DNA of 64,000 bases, taken from contig CAYVMO010000011.1 in NCBI GenBank assembly GCA_964452645.1, positions 32,045-96,044 of the forward strand, written 5' to 3'. A program made the translations under genes and the position numbers. This document shows, piece by piece, positions 25,568 through 34,196 of this stretch. The number at the start of each line of letters is the position of its first letter. Position 1 is the stretch's first letter. Source of the DNA: CAYXTW01 sp964452645. Lineage in GTDB: Bacteria; Zixibacteria; MSB-5A5; GN15; PGXB01. The notes beneath the pieces are model-generated. The model ran no database searches, was not told where the DNA came from, and was given only the letters and a program-made list of their open reading frames with translations.

Positions 25568-26710
25568 ATGAAATTGTGGAAAGCGGCTAAGATGATGTTT
25601 CTAATAATTGCTGTTCTTTTAATCGGGGCTTCGATAGCTTTTATAATTTCGACGGATAATCTGGCGCAGTTCGGCGCCACTCCCGAAGGGGCCAGGCTCG
25701 AACAGATGAAACAGTCGCCGAATTTTGACGGCAAGACTTTTATGAATCCGGTCGAGACCAATATGAAATGGGGGATAGGCGATTTTTATACGATGTTAAA
25801 GCGCTGGATACTCATCAAAGGAAACCGTGAGCCGAAAGAGCCGCTTCCGGTAGTAGTGCAATTGGACAGTACCTCATTCGCCGCTGACATAACGGACAGC
25901 CTTCGTGCTATCTGGATCGGGCACTCCTCGGTGTTGATTGAAATCGATGGTAAACGTATTCTCACCGATCCGGTCTGGAGCGAACGCTGCTCCCCCTCGA
26001 CTTTATTCGGTCCCAAGCGATTTTTTCCGGCACCGATTCCATTGAAACAATTGCCCCCGCTCGACGCTGTCCTGATTTCGCACGACCATTACGATCATCT
26101 CGACAAAAATGCTGTTTGTACATTGGCCAAAACCGGGGTGGAATTTTTCGTCCCGCTCGGCGTTGGGGCGCACCTTGAAAAATGGGGAATAGATAATAAT
26201 CAGATAATTATTTTCGATTGGTGGGATAGCTACGATCTTGACGATAACTTTCGATTGATCGCCGCCCCGGCGCGGCATTTTTCGGGCCGCAGCATGTTCG
26301 GCGGTTTTAACAGAACGCTCTGGGTGTCGTGGGTAATTGCCGGGCCGAAACATCGTGTTTTTTTCAGCGGTGATACCGGTGAATTTGGCGAATTGGCCGA
26401 GATCGGCGAGAAGTATGGTCCGTTCGATCTGGATTTGATAAAAATCGGCGCCTACAGCGAACTCTGGCCCGACATTCATCTTATGCCGGAACAGGCGGTT
26501 AAAATTCATTCGATGCTTAAAGCTGATTTGCTTATGCCAATTCATTGGGGGACATTCAGGCTGGCTTTTCATGACTGGTTTGAGCCGCCGAATCGGCTTC
26601 TGGCGGCGGCCGCAGAAAAAGGTGTACGGTGTATAATCCCGCGGCCGGGGCAGATGGTGTCATTTTCAAAGCCGCCGCCGGTTGAGCGTTGGTGGGAGGA
26701 GTATCATTGA
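25568..26710 (+). CDS. Metallo-beta-lactamase-fold hydrolase, NAPE-PLD/UlaG-like, membrane anchored
   Basis: The 380-residue protein has an N-terminal hydrophobic anchor (about 9-29). The MBL core follows with GHSSVLIEIDGKRILTDPV (split across 118-137), metal motif SHDHYDHLD (171-179), a later PARHFSGR, GDTGEF and PIHWGTF. These are hallmarks of the NAPE-PLD-like branch of the UlaG class, which in eukaryotes cleaves N-acyl phosphatidylethanolamines. The bacterial substrate is unknown; membrane anchoring fits a phospholipid or lipid-derived substrate. Confidence 0.87.
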   Translation: MKLWKAAKMMFLIIAVLLIGASIAFIISTDNLAQFGATPEGARLEQMKQSPNFDGKTFMNPVETNMKWGIGDFYTMLKRWILIKGNREPKEPLPVVVQLDSTSFAADITDSLRAIWIGHSSVLIEIDGKRILTDPVWSERCSPSTLFGPKRFFPAPIPLKQLPPLDAVLISHDHYDHLDKNAVCTLAKTGVEFFVPLGVGAHLEKWGIDNNQIIIFDWWDSYDLDDNFRLIAAPARHFSGRSMFGGFNRTLWVSWVIAGPKHRVFFSGDTGEFGELAEIGEKYGPFDLDLIKIGAYSELWPDIHLMPEQAVKIHSMLKADLLMPIHWGTFRLAFHDWFEPPNRLLAAAAEKGVRCIIPRPGQMVSFSKPPPVERWWEEYH

Positions 26711-26794
26711 GTTAAGTGACAGGGCGGCCATATCGGATTTTTGGCTGTAAAAAATATTGCCAATAAATCAGCTTAACAGTTATTTTATAGTGAT

Positions 26795-27226
26795 ATGGAA
26801 AAAAAGACAAAAAAGTCGCTAAGACAGATAATTGATAAAGATGTCTGGAAATTATGTTCGTCAAGGCTGAAGGATGATGCGTCGGCCGATATTCTTCGCG
26901 CCCTGCTTGACCATATTGTTGATAATTTGTCTGGCAGAATTGATGATATCAAATGCCCCGACGGCAAAGCGATTTCGTTTTTCTCCGACAGCCGGGAATT
27001 TCTGACAATCAACATCATGCGCGTCGGTTTTCGGATATATATTCATCCGGCGGCCAAAGCTTTCTTTGAGCCGGAATCGAAATTCAAAGTCGAGAAATTC
27101 AGATTCTGGGATGCGTCGTTTCAAAAGACGTTAGGCAAATATCGCGGGATGAGCGTTTGGATCGAAGACCAAAAATATCTCCCCGGCGTGAAAAAGATAA
27201 TCGACGAGATTGCCAAATCTGATTGA
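26795..27226 (+). CDS. Conserved hypothetical protein, 143 aa
   Basis: A cytoplasmic-looking alpha/beta protein with no signal peptide or membrane segment. The first half is helical (KKSLRQIIDKDVWKLCSSRL, ILRALLDHIVDNL). The second half has strands FLTINIMRVGFRIYIHP and a Lys/Phe-rich segment. I do not recognise a family; residues 68-90 loosely recall DUF5655-like sequences. No clear Shine-Dalgarno site precedes the ATG. Codon use is like the neighbours, and 143 uninterrupted codons support a real gene. Confidence 0.6.
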   Translation: MEKKTKKSLRQIIDKDVWKLCSSRLKDDASADILRALLDHIVDNLSGRIDDIKCPDGKAISFFSDSREFLTINIMRVGFRIYIHPAAKAFFEPESKFKVEKFRFWDASFQKTLGKYRGMSVWIEDQKYLPGVKKIIDEIAKSD

Positions 27227-27245
27227 TAATCGAAGAGAGCATTCT

Positions 27246-27372
27246 CGTAGGGCAGGAGCCCTGCCGAAGGTCCTGAACAAAGTGAAGGGCGCTCCTGCCA
27301 TCTTTTAAAAAGGCAGGTCTCGCCGGGACCTGCCGAAGTAAATAATGGCAGGTCTGGGGCAGACCTGCCCTT
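27246..27372. repeat. Cluster of three GGCAGG...CCTGCC palindromes between convergent genes
   Basis: Three hairpins lie side by side: GGCAGGAGC (27252-27260) with GCTCCTGCC (27292-27300); GGCAGGTCTC (27313-27322) with GGGACCTGCC (27326-27335); GGCAGGTCTG (27348-27357) with CAGACCTGCC (27361-27370). The same unit type appears at 31187-31250. It resembles REP/BIME arrays. Confidence 0.8.
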
Positions 27373-27441
27373 TGCTGTTTCTTCGCCATACAAGTTAAAC
27401 CCAATGTTCGGTTTTTCTTAGAAATCTTTTATCGCCTATTT

Positions 27442-29247
27442 TTACCGCGCCAATTTTTCAAACTCCGCCACATCACCCATAACTCTGTTGACAGCTTCCG
27501 TCCAGAAATCTTTTTTGGTCAAATCAACGTCCATATGCTTCCGGGCGACATCCTCGCTGGTCATTTTGCCGGTGTCGGCCAATAAGGCACGATAGTTTTT
27601 CGCAAACGACGAACCCTCTTCTTTGGCGCGATTATAAACACCGCTGGCGAACAAGAAGCCGAAGGTGTACGGGAAATTGTAAAACGGTGAATCGGTCAGG
27701 AAGAAATGCAGTTTCGACGCCCAGAATAATTTGTGATAACCGTCATCGGCCAGCGTCCCCATGAACGCCTTCTTCTGCGACTGCACCATCATCTCATCCA
27801 GCCGCGCCCGGCTGACGAGACCGTTCTTACGCTCTTCATAAAAAGTCTTATCGAAAATAAATCGCGCATAAATATTGCAGAAAAGGACATAAGCATTCTG
27901 CAGTTTTTGATCGAAAAGCATTAACTTTTCATCACGATCGGTCGTTTGCATCAAAGCGGCATCGGTCACCAGCATTTCATTGAAAATCGACGCGGTCTCG
28001 GCCAGCGTCATCGGGTAAACCTGCGCAAAGGCTGGCAGTTCGCAGACTATCTGCTGATGATACGCGTGCCCAAGTTCATGTGCCAGTGTCAATAGGTTAT
28101 CGAACGTACCTTCGAAAGTCATCAGCACCCGGCTCTGTTTTTTGGTCGAAAAACTGGTACAAAAGGCGCCGCCCGCCTTACCGGCGCGGTATTCGGCCTC
28201 GACCCATCGTTTATCAAGCGCCATTTTTGTGAAATCAGCCTGCTCTTTGCTGAATACGGCCAGTTTATCGACAATAAAATTCGATGTTTCCGCGAAACTG
28301 TACCTGCGATCCGATGCCCCCACCGGCGCCACCTGATCGTACCACCTGAAATTATTTATCCCCAGCATTTTTTTCTTGGCGTCGATATATCTCTTTATCT
28401 GCGGCTCGGCTTTGCTTACCGCGCTCCACATGGCGTTAAGAGTCGCTTCGCTGATACGGCTGTCAAGCAGCGGCTCGAATATGACCGAATCCCATTTCCG
28501 TTTTTCATAGAGCGTAAGTCGAAAACCGGCCTGGAAATTAAGCGCCATCGAGGCTTCACTTCCGCGCGTCTCCCAGGCGCTTTCGAGTTTCTCGAAGGCC
28601 TGTTTTCTGATATCGCGGTCGGGGCTGGTCATTTTATTGGCCAATTGTCCCAACGAAAGCACCTCGGTCTTACCGTTCTCGGTAAAATCAACACCCAGCT
28701 CACCATACATTTTGTCGTATAACCGATTCCATGCATGATAACCGTTAACGGCCAGTTCCGCCGCCAGCGATTCGAACTCGGGCGGCATTTTCTTTTTGGC
28801 GATTTCCCTCAACTCATTCAGGAAAAAGCTTCCTTCCTTAAGCTCTTCACTATCGAGCAGATTATTCCATTTATCATCCGGCTGATTTTTGGCAAAAGCC
28901 TCCAGCTGCACCATCAATCGTTTAAAAGCGGCGACATAAACATCGATCTCGCCGACAATCTGATGCGCCTTCTCGTCCTTGATATTGCGGCTGACGAGAC
29001 AATGCGCAAACGCTTCGGCGTCGAACACGCGCGCCGTCAAATCCTGCAGTCTAAGAATAAATTCCAGCCATTGCTGACGGTTTGAATCATCAAGTTTTTC
29101 CGGCAGACGTCCCAATTCGTCGGATAAGGTCTTTAAATCAGCCTTTATTTTTCCTCTGAACTTCTCAAACTCCTTTGATTCGGTCTCACCGGGGAACAGC
29201 GAATCCAGATCCCAGGTCGGGGCTTTTGTTGCGGTCTCCAAACTCAT
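27442..29247 (-). CDS. M3-family oligoendopeptidase (PepF-like)
   Basis: The 601-residue cytoplasmic metallopeptidase has the zinc motif HELGHAYHQ (390-398) and downstream ETASIFNEML carrying the third ligand Glu. GGAFCTSFSTKKQSRVLMTFEGT before the motif (split here as GGAFCTSF, about 359-366, and QSRVLMTFEGT, 371-381) is typical of the M3B oligoendopeptidase F branch. Length matches PepF. It hydrolyses short peptides. The N-terminal M3 helical domain covers about residues 110-200. It converges on the hypothetical gene across the palindrome cluster. Confidence 0.94.
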   Translation of the reverse strand: MSLETATKAPTWDLDSLFPGETESKEFEKFRGKIKADLKTLSDELGRLPEKLDDSNRQQWLEFILRLQDLTARVFDAEAFAHCLVSRNIKDEKAHQIVGEIDVYVAAFKRLMVQLEAFAKNQPDDKWNNLLDSEELKEGSFFLNELREIAKKKMPPEFESLAAELAVNGYHAWNRLYDKMYGELGVDFTENGKTEVLSLGQLANKMTSPDRDIRKQAFEKLESAWETRGSEASMALNFQAGFRLTLYEKRKWDSVIFEPLLDSRISEATLNAMWSAVSKAEPQIKRYIDAKKKMLGINNFRWYDQVAPVGASDRRYSFAETSNFIVDKLAVFSKEQADFTKMALDKRWVEAEYRAGKAGGAFCTSFSTKKQSRVLMTFEGTFDNLLTLAHELGHAYHQQIVCELPAFAQVYPMTLAETASIFNEMLVTDAALMQTTDRDEKLMLFDQKLQNAYVLFCNIYARFIFDKTFYEERKNGLVSRARLDEMMVQSQKKAFMGTLADDGYHKLFWASKLHFFLTDSPFYNFPYTFGFLFASGVYNRAKEEGSSFAKNYRALLADTGKMTSEDVARKHMDVDLTKKDFWTEAVNRVMGDVAEFEKLAR

Positions 29248-29524
29248 TATATAACTCCTCGTGTTGTGTTTTCAATGCGGGTTTTTTTGTGCCGGTATTA
29301 AAAATGCTCGCGCAATTCCGGCGTATTAAATAGACAGTATAAATAAAATCGCGCGAAAAATAAAGCGATTTTGGCCAATTAAAAATGCAAAGGCCGACAA
29401 TCTTCAACTCCGGGGTTGCGGATTTTCGGTAAAATTATAGATTACTAGTCACGCCGAATCCTTATTTATGGAAGTAAGCGATAAAAAAGTTGATATGAAC
29501 GAAATTAAAAATATGGAGTGAAAA

Positions 29525-31144
29525 ATGGGAAATTTCAGAGTCCCGCAGCCATTTAACGAGCCGGTTTATTCATATGCCCCGGACAGCCCGGAACGCGCCA
29601 AACTGGAAGCCGCGCTGAAAGAGTTAAAGAAGACCAAACTTGAAATTCCGATGATCATCGGCGGCAAAGAGATTAAAGCGGGTGAACCGAAAAAGATAAC
29701 CGCCCCGCACGATCATTCGCTCGAACTTGGTCAGTGGTATCAGGGTGGTCAGGAAGAAATCAAGATGGCTATTTCGGCGGCTTTGAAAGCCAAAGAAGAG
29801 TGGGAATTTCTTCCCTTTGAAGAAAAAGCCGCCATTTTTTTGAAGGCCGCCGATTTGCTTAGCGGGCCGTATCGGTATAAAATCAATGCCGCGACGATGC
29901 TGTCGCATAGCAAAAATATTTTTCAGGCCGAAATTGATGCCGTCTGCGAGCTGGCCGATTTTTTCCGATATAACGTCTATTATGCCCAGCAGATTTTTGA
30001 CATGCAGCCCGGCAACGCCAAGGCCATCTGGGACCGGATGGATTACCGTCCGCTCGAGGGATTCATTTTCGCCGTGACACCGTTTAATTTTGTCTCGATC
30101 GCCGGTAACCTGCCGACTTCACCCGCTATTATGGGTAATACCGTTTTGTGGAAACCGGCCTCGTCGGTGACCTATACCGCTTATCTTCTGATGAAAATTT
30201 TCAAAGAAGCCGGGCTGCCGGATGGCGTCATCAACATGGTCACCGCGCGCGGCGCCGATGTCGGCGAGTATGTCCTTAAAAATGAAAACCTGGCCGGGAT
30301 TCATTTTACCGGCAGCACCGCTGTTTTTCAGACGATGTGGAAGACGGTCGGCGGGAATATCGAAAAATACAAATCTTATCCGCGTATTGTCGGCGAGACC
30401 GGCGGCAAGGATTTTATTTTCGTGCATAATTCGACCGATATCGAAGGTACCGCCACCGCCATCGTTCGCGGTGCTTTCGAGTATCAGGGGCAGAAATGTT
30501 CGGCCGCCTCAAGAGCCTACATTCCCAAATCGATCTGGCCGCAGATTCGCGATAAAGTTCTTGGCGATGTCAAGTCGATTAAGATGGGTGACCCGTGCGA
30601 TTTTTCCAATTTTATGAATGCCATCATTGATAAAAGCGCCTATAATGACATTGTCGGTTATATCGATTACGCCAAAGAAAGCGATGACGCCGAGTTCATT
30701 TGTGGTGGTAATTATGATGATTCCGAAGGTTACTTTATCGAGCCGACTGTTGTTCTGACGACCAATCCGCATTTTAAATTGATTCAGGAGGAGATTTTCG
30801 GGCCGGTTATCACGATATATGTTTATGAAGACGACGATTATGTCAAGACGCTGGAATTGTGTAACAGCACTTCACCATACGCCTTAACCGGTGCGATTTT
30901 CGCACGCGATCGGAAAGCTGTTTTGCAGGCGGCAAAAATCCTGCGTCATGCGGCCGGTAATTTTTATATCAACGACAAACCGACCGGTGCCGTGGTCGGG
31001 CAGCAGCCGTTCGGGGGTGGACGCGCCTCGGGCACCAATGACAAAGCGGGATCGATTTTGAACATGATTCGCTGGACTTCGCCGCGCGCCATCAAGGAGA
31101 ACTTCCTTGCCCCGAAAGATTACAGATATCCGTTTATGAGATAG
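29525..31144 (+). CDS. pruA: L-glutamate gamma-semialdehyde (P5C) dehydrogenase
   Basis: The 539-residue aldehyde dehydrogenase has glutamate base E291 in VGETGGKD (289-296), nucleophile C325 in YQGQKCSAASR (320-330), NAD motif FTGST (261-265) and PFNFVSIAGNLP (186-197). The last two blocks with the DRMDYRPLEGF region mark the ALDH4/P5CDH group, which oxidises glutamate semialdehyde to glutamate in proline and arginine breakdown. No proline dehydrogenase gene is in the window, so the enzyme is monofunctional. The gene symbol (pruA, also rocA) is by function. Confidence 0.93.
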   Translation: MGNFRVPQPFNEPVYSYAPDSPERAKLEAALKELKKTKLEIPMIIGGKEIKAGEPKKITAPHDHSLELGQWYQGGQEEIKMAISAALKAKEEWEFLPFEEKAAIFLKAADLLSGPYRYKINAATMLSHSKNIFQAEIDAVCELADFFRYNVYYAQQIFDMQPGNAKAIWDRMDYRPLEGFIFAVTPFNFVSIAGNLPTSPAIMGNTVLWKPASSVTYTAYLLMKIFKEAGLPDGVINMVTARGADVGEYVLKNENLAGIHFTGSTAVFQTMWKTVGGNIEKYKSYPRIVGETGGKDFIFVHNSTDIEGTATAIVRGAFEYQGQKCSAASRAYIPKSIWPQIRDKVLGDVKSIKMGDPCDFSNFMNAIIDKSAYNDIVGYIDYAKESDDAEFICGGNYDDSEGYFIEPTVVLTTNPHFKLIQEEIFGPVITIYVYEDDDYVKTLELCNSTSPYALTGAIFARDRKAVLQAAKILRHAAGNFYINDKPTGAVVGQQPFGGGRASGTNDKAGSILNMIRWTSPRAIKENFLAPKDYRYPFMR

Positions 31145-31186
31145 GAATATTTAAATATTTTTCGGTTAATGATTTGCGGCAGTCGT

Positions 31187-31250
31187 GTAGGGCAGGTCTC
31201 CCCGAGACCTGCCAGTATATTAAGGCAGGAGTCGGAGACTCCTGCCCTAC
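31187..31250. repeat. Composite double palindrome between convergent genes
   Basis: Hairpin GGCAGGTCTC-ccc-GAGACCTGCC (31191-31213) and hairpin GGCAGGAGTC-gga-GACTCCTGCC (31224-31246) are nested in an outer inverted repeat GTAGGGCAGG / CCTGCCCTAC. A GGCGTACGTCCTCGTGCGCC module follows at 31265-31284. Probably also terminates both converging transcripts. Confidence 0.82.
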
Positions 31251-31291
31251 TTTTATTCGTGGTTGGCGTACGTCCTCGTGCGCCAACTAAT

Positions 31292-32689
31292 CTACACATC
31301 CAATATAAACGACTCGGTGAAGGAGGGGACGGTGACATTCCAGTCGAACCGGTCGCGGATTTTTTGAGCCATCGATTCGCGGGCATTCTCTTCACCATGT
31401 ATTATAAAAGTCTTTTCCGGCGGCCTGTTGAAGCCCATCAGCCAGGCCAGCGTTTCATTATAATCCGCATGACACGACAGCCCCGAAATCATCTCCACAT
31501 GCGCCTTCACCGGCACTTCTTCACCATGAATTTTAACTGACGGCGCTCCCTCCAGTATCGCCCGACCGCGGGTCCCTTCCGCCTGATACCCGACAAACAG
31601 TATCGTATTATTTCTATCCGGCAAACGTTGGGTCAGATGATGCAAAATACGCCCGCCTGTCAACATGCCGCTCGAGGAAATAATTATGGCATTATCTCTG
31701 ACGTCATTGATCGCTTTCGATTTTTTACGCGAATCGCAAATCCGAATGTCGTCGGTTTTGAAGATGTTTTTTCCCTGAATGTTCAGCACCCGGCTGTGAA
31801 GATTTTGCTCCGCGATATTCTTTTCGTAAACGGCGGTCGCCTCAAGACCCATCGGCGAATCGACATATACCGGCAAAGTCGGAATCTTCTTTTGTTCCTC
31901 AAGCTCTCTTAATATGAACAGCAAAGTCTGTGTTCGTCCGACCGCAAACGACGGAATCACCAAAACGCCGCCTCGCGCCATACTCTCCAGTATAACCCGC
32001 ACCAACTCATCATAAAACGATTTCTCTTCGTGCAAACGATCGCCGTAGGTCGATTCCAGAATCAGATAATCGACATTGTATATTTGTGTCGGATCCCTGA
32101 GAATGGCCCGCGCCGGGCGACCCAGATCGCCGCAAAATACTATTTTTTTGATGTTATGATTATCATGGTACAATCTGATATCCGCCATTGATGAGCCCAG
32201 AATATGCCCGGCATCTTTGAATTTCAGACTGACATCGGCCTCCAGCTCGATTTCCTCGCCGTAATGAAACGGCGAAAACTGCTCCAGACAGCCTTCAACA
32301 TCCCTGGTGCCGAAAAGGGGCAATGCCGGCTCATGCTTGGAAAATCCCTTTTTATTGGCCCAGCGCGCATCTTCTTCCTGCAAATGGGCACTGTCCATCA
32401 GCAGGATTTTGCTCAGTTCCGCGGTCGCATGCGTACATATAATCGGCCCGGAATAACCGTCGCGGGATAATCTCGGAAGATAACCGATATGATCGACGTG
32501 GGCGTGCGTCAATATCACGGCGTCGATTTCGGATGGTTTCACCGGAAAAGGTTCCCAGTTTTTCAAGCGATTTTCTTTCGGCCCCTGAAAGAGGCCGCAG
32601 TCTATCAGCAGCTTTATATCTTTTAATTCAAGTAAATATCGCGATCCGGTAACCGTCCCGGTGGCGCCGTAAAAGGTCAATCTTGGCAT
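31292..32689 (-). CDS. Metallo-beta-lactamase/beta-CASP ribonuclease (CPSF73-like)
   Basis: The 465-residue protein has MBL motif THAHVDHIGY (61-70, H62, H64, D66, H67). GDLGRP follows, then the beta-CASP insert with ILESTYGDR, and the RMMBL tail with VEMISGLSCHADYNE and FIIHGEE. This is the KH-less bacterial YSH1/CPSF73-type nuclease often annotated as MBL-fold RNA-processing hydrolase. It likely acts on RNA as endo- and/or exonuclease. There is no signal peptide. A separate, solitary leftward gene. Confidence 0.92.
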   Translation of the reverse strand: MPRLTFYGATGTVTGSRYLLELKDIKLLIDCGLFQGPKENRLKNWEPFPVKPSEIDAVILTHAHVDHIGYLPRLSRDGYSGPIICTHATAELSKILLMDSAHLQEEDARWANKKGFSKHEPALPLFGTRDVEGCLEQFSPFHYGEEIELEADVSLKFKDAGHILGSSMADIRLYHDNHNIKKIVFCGDLGRPARAILRDPTQIYNVDYLILESTYGDRLHEEKSFYDELVRVILESMARGGVLVIPSFAVGRTQTLLFILRELEEQKKIPTLPVYVDSPMGLEATAVYEKNIAEQNLHSRVLNIQGKNIFKTDDIRICDSRKKSKAINDVRDNAIIISSSGMLTGGRILHHLTQRLPDRNNTILFVGYQAEGTRGRAILEGAPSVKIHGEEVPVKAHVEMISGLSCHADYNETLAWLMGFNRPPEKTFIIHGEENARESMAQKIRDRFDWNVTVPSFTESFILDV

Positions 32690-32813
32690 TTTATAAATAC
32701 TCCGGCAAATTTTTTAATCATGTCTGGAGTTTATACTAATATATTCAAAAAAGTTTTGACATAAAAATAATTGGCAATCATATTTCGATAAAATAAACCA
32801 AGGAGGGTTGGTT

Positions 32814-33896
32814 TTGGCCAGATTATTCAGTCGGTTATCGAAAAAAATCGGCATGACGCCGGGAAGCGTCATCTATGTCGGCAAAGAGCGGACAGAGGAT
32901 GTCCATATTGACGTTATCGATTATTCCGAATCGGAACACACCGAAAAAAGACTTACCAATATCGAAGAATGCTTTCCATTCAAAGACAGTCCGACAATCA
33001 CCTGGATTAATATCGACGGTATCCATAAACCGGAAATAATCGAAAAGTTGGGGAAACATTTCGAAATCCATCCTCTGGTTCTGGAGGATATTGTAAACAC
33101 CGGTCATCGACCCAATATGCAGGATACTGAAGATTATATCTTTATCGTGATAAAAATGCTTTATGGCGATAAAGAGGATGGCGAGATAAAATCCGAACAG
33201 GTCAGCGTTCTTTTCGGAAAGAACTGGGTCATTACTTTCCAGGAAACGAGCGACGACGTTCTCGATATTGTCCGGCAGCGCATCAAGCGCACGGTCCCTC
33301 GCACCCGTCTCATGTCCGCCGATTATCTTGCTTATTCTCTGATCGATGCGATTGTCGATTATTATTTTATAATTCTGGAGCAACTTGGAGAGAAAGTCGA
33401 AACACTGGAGGACGAGATAGCGGAAAATCCGAAAACCGAAAGCCTCAATACGATACGGGATTTAAAAAAGCAATTGATAATTTTAAGGAAATCGGTCTGG
33501 CCGCTGCGTGAAGTCATCGGTGGTCTGGAGCGAATCGAATCGAAATTGATTAAAAAGTCGACTATACCATATATAAGAGATTTATACGAACACACGATTC
33601 AGGTGATTGATACGGTCGAAACGTTCAGGGATTTGGTTTCCGGTTTGCTTGATTTATATCATACCGGCGTCAGCAATCGGATGAACGAGATTATGAAAGT
33701 TCTGACCATATTCGCGACTATTTTTATCCCGCTCGGGTTTTTGGCCGGAGTTTATGGTATGAATTTCGATACCAGTATCAGCCCTTTCAACTTACCGGAA
33801 CTGCGTTTCTATTTTGGCTATCCGATGTTCTGGTTGACGGTTATAATTGTAATAGTCGGTTTACTCTGGTTTTTCCGGCATAAAAAATGGCTTTGA
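32814..33896 (+). CDS. corA: CorA-family magnesium/cobalt transporter
   Basis: About 360 residues: the N-terminal cytoplasmic domain (about 1-230) includes the LEDIVNTGHRPN block, followed by a long helix and two C-terminal transmembrane segments. The first ends in the signature YGMNF (about 320), the selectivity loop of CorA channels. The start chosen is TTG at 32814, 7 bp after AGGAGG (32801-32806); the in-frame TTG at 32808 is too close to that site. CorA forms a homopentameric Mg2+ channel. The basic C-terminal RHKKWL is family-typical. Confidence 0.95.
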   Translation: MARLFSRLSKKIGMTPGSVIYVGKERTEDVHIDVIDYSESEHTEKRLTNIEECFPFKDSPTITWINIDGIHKPEIIEKLGKHFEIHPLVLEDIVNTGHRPNMQDTEDYIFIVIKMLYGDKEDGEIKSEQVSVLFGKNWVITFQETSDDVLDIVRQRIKRTVPRTRLMSADYLAYSLIDAIVDYYFIILEQLGEKVETLEDEIAENPKTESLNTIRDLKKQLIILRKSVWPLREVIGGLERIESKLIKKSTIPYIRDLYEHTIQVIDTVETFRDLVSGLLDLYHTGVSNRMNEIMKVLTIFATIFIPLGFLAGVYGMNFDTSISPFNLPELRFYFGYPMFWLTVIIVIVGLLWFFRHKKWL

Positions 33897-34196
33897 TAGA
33901 CCGGCTGCGGAAACGCCGGGATGTTAAAAATCAATGTATACAGCTTCTGACAGACAATTTCCGAAAACCACTTAAATTTAGAGGCCGGAAGTGGAAATTA
34001 TATCCATATGGTAGCCCTTGAAATATTTCATATGAAATCTCATATCTATTCGGGTCTTAATTTTGACCGATTATTTTAAATAATTCTCGTAAATCAAAGA
34101 AAATATTAATATTATGCGTGTTTCCTATTAGACTTTTGGTTTGGGCCAATTGTTAAATAGGATAAACAACGATAATAACTTTGAAAGGAGCCGGAC
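33897..34196. other. Intergenic region upstream of the TonB-dependent receptor
   Basis: No gene seen. It contains a perfect 14-bp palindrome ATTTCATATGAAAT at 34025-34038, a possible operator, and AAAGGAG at 34184-34190 as ribosome-binding site for the next gene. No convincing promoter hexamers. Confidence 0.45.

Noticed and set aside
27246..31250. CRISPR array
   Set aside because: The repeated GGCAGG units are palindromes of varying inner sequence without regular spacers, and no cas genes are in the window.
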